DNA from: Luscinia megarhynchos
Lineage: Eukaryota; Chordata; Aves; Passeriformes; Turdidae
NCBI GenBank assembly: GCA_034336665.1
Contig: CM067592.1
Location: 42,376,045 to 42,440,044 of the forward strand
DNA length: 64,000 bases
Reading direction: 5' to 3'
The stretch's first letter is position 1. Every line of letters begins with the position of its first letter. This document shows positions 49,577-60,290 of the stretch, one piece after another. Position numbers and translations under genes: made by a program. The notes beneath the pieces are model-generated. The model was not told the DNA's origin. It saw only the letters and a list, made by a program, of their open reading frames with translations, and searched no databases.

Positions 49577-52500
49577 GTAATCGAAACTTGGCCTTGTCAT
49601 TAATGAAATGAGAAGCAATGCATTGTGCAGACTAAAAATTGAATATTACACCAGCAAGGTGTTGTTGCAGTCTGTGTGTTTGCCTTCTTTTTCTAATTAA
49701 CAAACTCTGCTTATTATCATTCTCCTGACTTCTTCCACCTACCAATAAATCTGCATCTATGTGTGCTTGGCAACCACACTGAATTTTTAAAAATTTCATC
49801 CTGTGTGCTTAGCCTCCATATTCCTGAGGTAGTTTTTATTTGATTTTGGCTTTTTTGGTTGTTTTTGTTTTAAGGTTTTTAAAATTTATTTAAATACAGA
49901 ACCACACATATCTGCTCCATAATGTGCCCAGTGAATGGACGTAGTTTCATTCGTATGTATCAATGCAGGATTAAGGGTGATTCTGCTGATTTCAGCTGAA
50001 TAATAGTGGAAGTACATCATGAAAAGGAATTGCAGCAAACACATGTCAAATAGGCTGTTAGACTGTCTCTATGAGCAGGGGATAAAGCCCACTGACTTAT
50101 TCAGACCCCTGTGGTCCTGTATATCTCAGAACTCATGTGAAACTGATCATCTTTCTGAAAGTTAAACCAGGCCATTGCACATTTTTAAGTGCTATGGAAC
50201 TACAGCATAGATGCTTGTGTCAAATCACACAGAACACCAGTAACAAAGCAGAGAACTGAAGCTGTATGTTACCAACTCCAGCTTGTGTACTGTCAGTAAT
50301 CCTGTCAGTTGTGAATTTTTGTCAAAGTAAAAACATTCAAGGCATCCTTCTTTGAAATTAGAAAAGTAGGATTCTTGCAGACTTTTTGATTGCTGACTAA
50401 GAAAAGATACACAGTGCTCAATTAGTCTGAGCTCTCACCAGCTAAGGCTAGGATTTTCTTCTTGGTGCATGTCTGACCACAGAAGAACAGGTCAATTCAG
50501 TAAACTTTCTGAGAAAGTCAGAAAATTTATTGTGGTCCTACTTTGTACTGGAGCTCCAAAAATGAGTCATATTAGGTCTGTTTCCATTTAAAACTGGAAG
50601 CTCCAAAGGAAAGAGAAAGATCATAGGGCATTTTGAATTAATCACGAAGGTGAAATTTTCTTTCTCCAGTCCTGAAACAAAATTTTGGTCCATTGTACTC
50701 TTACAGATGTAACTTTCTGGTGAGAGGATAGAGGTTTACAGTGAGGATCCTATCTGTAGTAGGCTATCAAAAACATTCAGTGCTCATTAGAATATTATCA
50801 TTTTAGGAAGATGGCTTTCTTAACATTTTGTTTAGGTACTGCTTTGTATCTATGGTAGTACATTCATGCCATAATGAAAGTAAAATGGATATTCTTTGTA
50901 TTTTAAAGTATGGGGTTGTGCCCTATTTAACACCTGTTGGACTTCCTTCTAATGTCAGATCACCTGTGCATGAAGAACTGTATGAACAGACCATTTCATG
51001 CAAGCAAAACACCTGTCACACATTTACATCATTACCAGATTCTGAGCCAGAATCATGCTAGCAATTTGCAGCTCAAATGTTCCGCATCCAGTATTCAAGA
51101 CCCAAAAAAATCAACTTTTCAGAAAATGTTCTTTCAAATACCTAGGATGGTGCTGTTGTGAGTGCATGGAAGTGGCGATGGGGTGTACAGTAGTGGCATG
51201 GTAGCAATCAAAACTGTAGAATTTGTATCAGCCTTTTGAGAAACTTTTGTGTTACCCAAAGGAGACATACAAAGCCAAGTGCAACCCTTCCTGTAGAGGC
51301 TATACCATCATAATACATGATGAGCTATTACAGTCTCCTGTCATTTCACTCTAGGAGAGTTATGGCTCCCATAGTGGGAATGTAAGACTACAGGTGGAGG
51401 ACTGCCTGCAACAAATCTCTTACAAGGCTGCTGCTGTAAATCTCTTGAAGAGTCATTGCCTAAAAAACACTATGCTAAGGGGACCTGCCATTTGTTTTCT
51501 CAGGGAAGATGAAAAGAGGAGCTGTAGAAGGAGGTATTGTTCCTTTCTACACTCCTTAATGTTATGCAAGGAATCACTCATCAAGGGAAGTTCAGCTCTT
51601 TCTCAAAATAAGAGAAGAAATCAGACATGGCTATATTCAAAGTGTTGTAATACTCTGGCTTCCTGCAAAGTGTTTTGTATGAGAGAGGAGTAGAAATTCC
51701 TCTCCAGAGGCTGAATTTTTTAGCTTAGTTACAGTAATTGGCAGCTAATGATTGATAGATTGGCACAGGTCTGGACATTTGCAGTGGGATCAGAATATTT
51801 GCAGTGGGATCAGAAGTGGCATTCAACCCAGGTGCAGGCTTAAGACCAAAGAGTGCTTTACCATGGACAGCAACACTCATTCATGTACTCAGTGTAGGTG
51901 AACAGACATTGATAGAGCTCAAAATATTGTTACATATCCGATGTGTGAGTAGTCTTTTGAGGCTTTCAGGCTGAATTAAACCAGAAAGGTGGATAGAGAT
52001 TTGGGACTGTCAAGGGATTTGCAGAATTCAGCTTTGTATTGCAGCTGACAGCACATATACAGCCAATACAGCTGGCAGTGACAGCTAACAAAAGCAGCTA
52101 ATAAGGCCTTCATGTTGCATTTCACTGATTTTTTTTTCCTTCTGTGGTGTGTTCTAAAGATCCCACCCCCAATGCTTAGTTGTTCTTTGAGTAACTCATA
52201 TTTACATTTAAAATTAGGGTAATAAAAATTTGAAAAGCAATTTCTTTTAATACAATGGCCACCACTCCAATTACAAAAAGAAGTACATATATGTATATAA
52301 ACAGGCATTGAGATCTATTTGAAATTGCCAATCTCAGCCTGCGTGTTTCCTCCGTATAAAGACGTGCTTATCTTTAAATTCATAACAAGTTTCTCACGTA
52401 GTGAAAGCCTGTAAGTGATGAAAAGAATGTTTGAAAAATCTGGTGTTATGTTAATTTTTCTGGCTTACAGAAAATATGAGGACTTTCAGAAGTTCTGCAC

Positions 52501-55500
52501 ATTCATCACCTCCTGTTAATATTGAGTTTCTTTTGGGAGAAAAAGCACATAACTTATTTAAGAAAATAATTGCAAGTGGTTGAGCCTGTGTGACCTTGTG
52601 AACCTAGTTGGAGGGTTTCCATCCTTATTGGTCCTGGGGACCAGGATGGTACTGTGAATGTCCTCCAGTGGATATTATGTTCCATTTGCTGAGCAGTATC
52701 AGCTATAAGGCTGCCCATGTCCTTTGAACCAGGCATGTGTTAGATGATGCAGTGTCATACTACTAGCTCTGGGATCTAAGGCCACAAAAGAATTGCATGG
52801 GGGAAAAAAATCCGTGCCCATCTGCAATAACCACTGTAGTATTAACAACAAAGGAAAAACATTGGCTGACAGTATTCTTGAGAAGAGCAAGTTCTAATAA
52901 CTCCTTCAAGCATTTTCTCTTGTCAGCACTTTATCTTTGACTATCAGATCTTTGATTATCTAGAGGCTAAGGCTCACCTGGAGAATTTACAGAAGTACTG
53001 TTGCTTCTGATTGTTCATTCAAACTCAGAAAGTATTTTACAAGAACACAATCAGCCAATGTTATTTTTAGGTTTATTTTATTTAGTTTTGTCTACATATC
53101 TTTCATTTTACAAAATATCCCCTAAATACTGTAATAATATTCACCAAGTAAGTTGCTTTTTGACATGTAGGATTTTTAGGAATTAAATTTCCCCACTTTT
53201 CCCAAAAATATTTATTTGACAGTGTTCCAGAATGTTCCTGTTGCTCTTCTCTTCTACCTAATGCCGTGCTAACTCCAGCTTCTAGTCACCTGCACCAGTT
53301 TTTCCTGTTATTAATCCTTTTGTTGACAGTTGGTATAAGCTCCTAAGTGGGAGAATACTTCCAAAATAAAAACTTGCAGGTATTAGTCGAAAGAGCTAAA
53401 CATGTTGTTGTTTCACTTGGAGATACACTACTCTTGAGCAGGTGACACTGAGAAGTAACTCTTTTGCTGTGGCATCTTCACAGTTGTGGTAGACAAGCAG
53501 AAGTTTTCAACTTCTGCTGCAGGACTAATGAGCATTGGATTAATGGCACAGAACAGAGACACTGGGGTGAAGGGACACGGCAACAGGCTCAGGAGGTGGA
53601 GGAATATGGAAAGTGCTAATAACTGACTGAAGGGGTTTTTGTTATTTGTTCTGTTACTGTCCTTGTTCTCTCACTGACCAGGTTCCAGAAACCTGACCAA
53701 GGCAGCTAGCCACAGAGTCCCTGACAGACCTCGGGTACAAAAGTGCAGTGTTATCAATTTTCATGGCACTGGAAAAATCCTGGGCCAGGATGCAATTTCT
53801 GGACACTTTTGTAGCTATTTCTGGTAGGAGGGATTGTGGAAGAGTGAGAAATATGTCACTTTGAAATTCAAAAGATTTCATGAGAGTTTTCAAGCTGAAG
53901 GATGGAAAAAATTTGAATGTGGAAAACTTATTTAGCAGTGCTGTGGGAACATTATGCATTTTAGAGAGGTGTCATCTATCCACCAAGTCTATTGACATTT
54001 ATGCTTGCAATAGCTCATTACCAGAAAGCCTCTTGTTTTAGAGGTATATGAAAAAACCCCTCCTTTCTTGTGTCAGATTCTCGGAAGGCAGGGTCCAGCA
54101 CACATCCACATTCCAGAAGTTTGGTCAGCTGAATTAAGTTTAGCTGTCAGAGCCCAAGTTCAGCTACTTCCCTAGTAAGAACTGTTGCAGAGAAGACCAG
54201 AGGTGAGGGCCTATCCCTCATCTCCCTTGGGAGATGCTCTGTCCAACCTGATCACTGTTTCTGCCCCTGATCCTGACAAAGACTTGCCATTCTGCATCTC
54301 AGCTCCTTGTTGGTGAAGTCCTCACTCACAGGAGCCATAATAAGGCTCCTGGCTACAAGCTCACTTCCCTCATTGCTTCCTAATGTGCTGTGCATTTGAG
54401 ACAGCTGGAGGGTATGGCCAGTCTGTGCTTGCAAAACAGGAACAGCAAATGAAGGAAAACAGTGAACGGCAGGAAGATTTATGAGTAGATAGAGAAAACA
54501 CAGGTTCTCAGACAATTTATGTTAGACATTGTACTTTGCATAACAAAATCTCCACAGTGATAAACAGTGCCATGCCAAAAGACAAATTTCAGTAGCTCTT
54601 TGTTCTGCAGTGGGAAAAAAAATTCGTATTTTTTCTTCTAAAATTATAACCCCCCCCTGCTTTTTTAGTTAATCACCTAATTACTGAGATAATACAAATG
54701 CTGTTGGAAGTAGTGCACTGCTGTTCACTTGTTTTTCAAATGAATGCCTCACTCCTTGAACAGTTGGTTCTGTTTGTATTCATGACCAAGGACAGACTCT
54801 GGTATAGATCAGACATTGTCCTTTAGATATCAAAATTAATTTCTAACAGATTTAGGGAAAGATTTCTGCATTGTTAAGAAGTTTAAGTTTCAAGGAACTT
54901 GCACTTTTGAATGAGTAAAAGTACTTAGTCACAATATTTCTTAGAACAACAAGAAAACTCAGTTGCAATAAAAGTGATGATAAACTAATAGTCTCAAATA
55001 GCTTCAGGTAGGATTGAGAGATCTGTCTTCTTTTTCACGTGTTATCCCATCACATTTGCCCAACAGGTCAACCTCAGAGACTTTACTGAAATACATGTCT
55101 TCCTACTGTAAAGTTTTCTTTCATCAGAGACACCAATTCCACAAAATCATCAAAGGACATATTCTACTGCTTAGCACTGGTGGCAGGGTACAGGGAAGAG
55201 GGGACTTCTTCCACCTCTCTACTGAGTGGATCTACCTTTATCGGGGGGTGGGCTAACTTATGAAAGAATTAGAAGAGCTGACTGCATTTCATCCTCCTTC
55301 AGTCAAGTCTTCTGTAGCAATACATTTGGGATACTGTATTTTCCTGTGAAATTTCTTGGAGAAATAGCTAATGTCCATCCTAGCTAGTGAGCTTGCAGGA
55401 GGAACCATGTTTCCTTTGTAGTGCAGATCCATTCTGCTGTGAGGAGGGTTTAGTCTATAAGTCATAATGGAAGTCATTAAGCGGGTGTCAGTGTGTGTAA

Positions 55501-56294
55501 CACACTGGTAAAGATGAAGCAGATGAGCTACCCTCACTCTAAGTAGAGAAGATACTGGCTCCTGCTGTTCTTGTGTTTTCCTTTCTTATATCTCACTAAA
55601 TATCTCTTGCAGCATTTATTCCTCCCTGTGAGCTTCTAGATGGGAATGAAGTATCCATCATTAGCCCTACTTCATTAGGATTATATTTGTTTTTTATTGT
55701 TACCATATCTGTGTCTGTCTGTTCTAGTGTGCCTCCTCTGAAGTAAGAAAGTTGTACCCGGTCCTGAGTTGTGGCCTAGTGACAAAACATGTGAGGGACT
55801 GCAAATGTTTTAACTGTGGTACTGATGCACAGTCAAGTCATCAAATTGTCAAAGGGATTGTCAGTGTCAGGGACAAAGGGTTTTCAAGTCATTAGAACAA
55901 GGAAGATGGAGATGGCAAACCTGGATTCTGTTGCTGTCTGTCCTTACTAAGATTTTAATGACTAATTGCAGACTTTATTAAGACATCCTTTAAGTTGTGT
56001 AGTTTTTTTGCCTCTTTGCTATTTCAACTGTAATTTTCTGTGCATTTGCCAGCCCCTTTACAAAACCTTGAAGAGGAATTTTGCTGTAGGTAGGCACTGA
56101 GAAATGTAGCAGATGGCGATGAGTTTGTACCTATCTAGCTTAGAAACACTTCTAGGGCAGATATGTAGAAGATAATGTTTTAACCCATGTGATTTTGCTC
56201 TGAAATCACTTTTCTAAGCACGACACAATTTGGTGTTTCTTTTTGTAACAGCAGGCACATCAACCTTTACCCTAAATGCTTTGTCTCCCCCTAG

Positions 56295-56380
56295 AACCTG
56301 TGCACAAGACATACGACAATGAAAAGAAGGTCGGAAGATTTGGGGCAGAGATGAGCACATACATTTTCACTGGATCATAA
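56295..56380 (+). CDS. Candidate last coding exon of the divergent small gene
   Basis: A strong acceptor (TTTGTCTCCCCCTAG) precedes AA, which with the G left by candidate exon 3 makes Glu. The frame continues PVHKTYDNEKKVGRF and GAEMSTYIFTGS to a TAA stop at 56378-56380. The other two frames stop early. The tail is hydrophilic with a KKVGRFGAE segment. No nearby AATAAA is obvious. Total predicted protein is 90 residues. I recognise no homologue. Confidence 0.27.
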
Positions 56381-56938
56381 TTTTCACTGATTCAGATGAT
56401 GTCCTTTTTGTGTCTGGGTCAGTTCAGAGCCATCTGACATTTTAGGAAATTGCAAAATCTCATTGAATCACTGTGCGGCTGACACACTTTAAAGATGGAG
56501 AGTGCTGATTGCTCTCCAGCGAGCCAAAGGACTGTGGAAGAACATCAGTGTCTGCTGCTTTTCCCTCTTCCCATACTGTGCTTCTGTGCAGCCAAAGCTG
56601 AATCTACTCACTGAGCTCTCTGAAGACAAAATCGAGAGGCAGCAGCAGTTGTGTTTGTACACACTGGCTTGGTCATCCTGCTCACGCACTGCTGTGCTGC
56701 ACACGCTCATCCTCTTTCATGCTCTGGGCATTCAGGCAGAGGGCTTGGCGAGCCACGGGTGCCGGTGGAGTTAATGCAGTGCCCACCCGGCAGCAGCTGA
56801 GTGAGCCAGGCCTTTCTCAGCCTGTGCATAAGCTGCAGGTTCATTTTCGTCGTCAGTAGATGGCAGAATTTGCGTTGTCAAGCCATGCAGGGAGTTTTTT
56901 CGGTTGGTTTTTTGGTGGTTTTGTTTGTTTGTTCGTTG

Positions 56939-56961
56939 GTTTTTCTTTTCTTTTTCTTTTC

Positions 56962-56997
<36 letters not shown>

Positions 56998-57152
56998 CTT
57001 TTCTTTTCTTTTCTTTTCTTTTCTTTTCTTTTCTTTTCTTTTCTTTTCTTTTCTTTTCTTTTCTTTTCTTTTCTTTTCTTTTCTTTTCTTTTCTTTTCTT
57101 TTCTTTTCTTTTCTTTTCTTTTCTTTTCTTTTCTTTTCTTTTCTTTTTTTTC
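56939..57152. repeat. (TTTTC)n microsatellite, pure pyrimidine on the plus strand
   Basis: From about 56985 to 57146 the repeat is almost perfect TTTTC, about 32 units, with an imperfect T/C run before it. Long ORFs of Phe/Ser/Leu (plus) or Lys/Arg/Glu (minus) across it are products of the 5-bp periodicity and are not genes. Confidence 0.97.
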
Positions 57153-58744
57153 AATGCTTGCAAGCTTCTTAAACTCTGTTCCTGTGAATCAGTTTCTACA
57201 TCCTGGTAGAGGGAGCTGTGTGAAGGAGCAAGCAGGACTCCCTCTGAGGGACATGATCTATCCTCCAGCTAATGGATCACTTGCATTTGTGCTGAATTCA
57301 AGACATGGGCAAATTTGACCCATTCTCTTGCATTCTGTCAGGGTTTGATTTGCCACTCACAACGGTGGTTCAAGACTGATTCTAGGAGGGTTTTATATTT
57401 GCTGAATAATATTTGCTGCCTCTGAGACATGCCATGTAGGTTTTTTGGTTAACACTAGTGGAAATCAAAGCTCAGACTACATCACCAGGTGTATATTTTT
57501 TGAGCTAAACTAAAACATTAGGGAAATTCAGGTTTGGTGAACTTCTTAAACTGTAACCTCTTTCTGTCAACACATTTTAGGCTGGTTTGAATCCTTTGGT
57601 CACAAAAAGGGAGAATATTTGAATAATGTTTCTTATTCCAAGCACCCTTCTGATAAATGAAGAATGTCCAGGGAATATATTAACAACACTGTGATTTTAC
57701 AGAAAAAATTTGAACTGCAGAATATGAAGCAGCTCCAAATCAAATCAGGTTCCAGATTGATAATTTAATGTTCAGGTTGCTGTATCTTCTTTGTTTGATC
57801 GTAGCACAGATTGATCAGAAGAAGAAGCAAGTGGTGAGAACAAGATCTCTGGAATAAGAGTGCTGTTTCCTGCCTTGGTAGGTCTGGAAATACTCAAATG
57901 TCTGAAATACAGGGTAAATAACTTCTCTGGGCTTTCATGCAGCATAGAGAAAAAAACATTCCTGCCACTTTCTTTAATCCTGTAATTGGCATATTTTGTT
58001 GTCCTACATACTTTGGAGACAGTCTTGCATAATTCTCCAAACAGAATGAAACAGGAAGGAGCACAATTCACCCATTCACTGAAGTTTCTGCATGTCTGCA
58101 AGGAAGTATAACATTCCAATACTTGGATCTATATAATATTCCAGTATATGGATCTATGAAGGAATGTCTGTTTCCCATTGCAATTTTTTTCCAAATATGC
58201 AGATATCAAATTAGTAGCTTGCTTTTCAAGTGTTCACAGAGGTGAGTGAGATTTCAAGACTTTGAAACAAAATCTTTGGATCCTGGAAGGGAATTCAACT
58301 GCAAGAAAAAGTTATGGTGTTACCTAGCACCTTTTTTTTTTCTTTTTTAATTACACAGGCTTCATAATCTTCTGCTCCACATTCTCAGACCTTAGTGTCT
58401 TTAGGCTTGAAACCTGATTCCAACTCAGTATCTTGAGCCCACAGAAAATTATTCTGCATGCACAACTCAATGCTCTTAACCTTCATCAGCTGTATTCCCT
58501 CTAGCTAAGAGTATTGAAGGACCTGAAGGAAAATGGTTTGCTGTGGTGATTCAAGTGATTTTTATTTGCTTTTTGCTTCCTTTGGCTATTTTTACTCAAA
58601 TGTACTGTTACTGTTCTTCTCTGAGTTTTTTCTAATTTGTCATAGAGAGAAGAAAGGGGGTTTCTTATATATGAAAGTATATTACTGAGGTAATGACTTC
58701 ATTGCTACAGTCTTTAATAGTAAGATCCCTTATTCTTGGGAGAG
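57153..58744. other. AT-rich stretch, no gene seen
   Basis: It contains an imperfect 25-bp tandem repeat at about 58113-58158 (ATTCCA...GGATCTAT twice) and a T-rich run near 58330. There is nothing else I can support. Confidence 0.7.
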
Positions 58745-59126
58745 TGCTCACTGAGTCACTTTCAATCATTTATCAGCAATTTTGGCTATCCTGGGAGGTC
58801 CCAAGGTGACTGGAGGCTACCCAGTGTGATGCCCATCAACAAGAAGGGCAGGAAAAATAATCCAGGGAATTTCTGGCCTGTCAGCCTGACCTCAGTGCCA
58901 GGGATGATTATGGAGCAGTGACAGCACTCATCTTGAGATGGCAATCAACTTCTGTGGCATCATATGACATGTACTGACCAAGCAGGTGATGAGGCCCAGC
59001 CAGCAGAGGTTTAGGGAGTTCAGATCCTGCTTGAACAACCTGATAATCTTCTGCAACAGGGTGACCCACTTAGTGGAGAAGGGAGTGTGGATGTTTTTTA
59101 CTTGGTCTTAGTAAAGCCTTTGACAC
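58745..59126 (+). repeat. CR1 LINE fragment, cut off by a microsatellite
   Basis: The reverse-transcriptase part of CR1 is recognisable: WRLPSVMPINKKGRKNNPGN, then FWPVSLTSVPGMIM, and later DVFYLVLVKPLTQ, a diverged form of the ADVFYLDFSKAFDTV block. The element stops at GCCTTTGACACAGGG, where the GGGA/GGAA array begins, and does not resume on the other side. Confidence 0.88.
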
Positions 59127-59478
59127 AGGGAGGGAGGGAGGGAGGGAGGGAGGAAGGGAGGGAGGGAGGGAGGGAGGGAGGGAGGGAGGGAGGGAGGGAG
59201 GAAGGAAGGAAGGAAGGAAGGAAGGAAGGAAGGAAGGAAGGAAGGAAGGAAGGGAAGGAAGGAAGGAAAGGAAGGAAGGAAGGAAGGGAAGGAAGGAAGG
59301 AAGGAAGGAAGGAAGGAAGGAAGGAAGGAAGGAAGGAAGGAAGGAAGGAAGGAAGGAAGGAAGGAAGGAAGGAAGGAAGGAAGGAAAGGAAGGAAGGAAG
59401 GGAAGGAAGGAAGGAAGGAAGGGAAGGAAGGAAGGAAGGAAGGAAGGAAGGAAGGAAGGAAGGAAGGAAGGAAGGAAA
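59127..59478. repeat. Compound (GGGA)n-(GGAA)n microsatellite, about 350 bp
   Basis: The left part (59127 to about 59201) is mainly GGGA with one A change. The right part is GGAA with occasional extra G or A. All plus-strand bases are purine. The long Glu/Gly/Arg/Lys ORFs and their reverse are repeat products. GGAA is also the core of ETS sites, so such arrays can bind ETS factors (established for human GGAA arrays; inference here). Confidence 0.97.
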
Positions 59479-60261
59479 CCTTACTGTTGAATACTATGTT
59501 TGCTTTTCTGCCCATTGAGATAGGCAAGAATCTTTGTACTTGAAGTCATACTGTGATTCTTCCTGTCATTAAGAATCAGGAATAGGATCTCCCTCTACAT
59601 TTGAAATGAGAAAAAGGTTTATTTTTGGCTCTGACATATGTGGAAGCTGCTGGAGAGAATTTGACTGAAATATTGGAGGAGTCAATTGTTCTGTTTCTGC
59701 TGTCTAGGGGAAAAAAGTGGCTTTTATAAGCATTGTTGCTTAATATGAGAAAATACTTTGAGTCTCATTTCAGTATTCAAATTTCATGATATGTTATTCA
59801 TATTAAGAGAGAAGGGTACCTTACAACGTTTTGATCAATGTCTATACACAGGTTGTAAAAATACTTACCCTCTTTCAGAATTTGCAGTGGCATGGCTGTC
59901 TTGCCATTTTGTGTATTCAGGGACCTGATCTGCCACACAACTGCAGTAACAGTGTATCTAATTTGGTATAAAAGAGTATGCTCACAGCCCTGAGACCCTG
60001 CTTTCTTTCTCTGTCTAGCCTTAGAAGTCAGGCCTGTTCTGTGCTTGAAGAAGACAGCAGCTTTCTTTATGCATACAAAATTCTGCTCTGAAATAGACAG
60101 AAAGTATTTTTAGTATTCAGCATTTGGATGTCAGCAGAAATTTTGCTAACTGTTGTATTAAAAATAGTTTTTCATTGCAAAGTTTTAATATCCCAATTTT
60201 ATGTCTGTTCTCGCAGGACAGAAGGCTTTTCAGCTTAGAATAGAGTGACACACAACTTTGC
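59479..60261. other. AT-rich stretch, no gene seen
   Basis: Nothing supported: no coding segment and no repeat I recognise. Confidence 0.65.
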
Positions 60262-60290
60262 TTGATTGATTGATTGATTGATTGATTGAT
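60262..60290. repeat. (TTGA)n microsatellite
   Basis: Seven TTGA units in a row, ending in GGGTTTTG. Confidence 0.9.

Larger units (their letters stand above)
47891..56290. other. Intergenic or intronic stretch right of the CpG island
   Basis: About 8.4 kb of AT-rich DNA. Apart from a CR1 tail at 48210-48345, the candidate splice-flanked segments at 49179-49576 and a 20-bp tandem duplication at 51777-51815, I see no supported gene or known repeat. If the divergent gene is real, most of this is its intron sequence. Confidence 0.7.

Noticed and set aside
56771..57318. Several 100-150 codon frames of Phe/Ser/Leu or Lys/Arg/Glu
   Set aside because: They are translations of the TTTTC array in different frames.
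59087..59527. Frames of about 140 codons rich in Glu/Gly/Arg/Lys or Pro/Ser/Leu/Phe
   Set aside because: They are translations of the GGGA/GGAA array and its complement.
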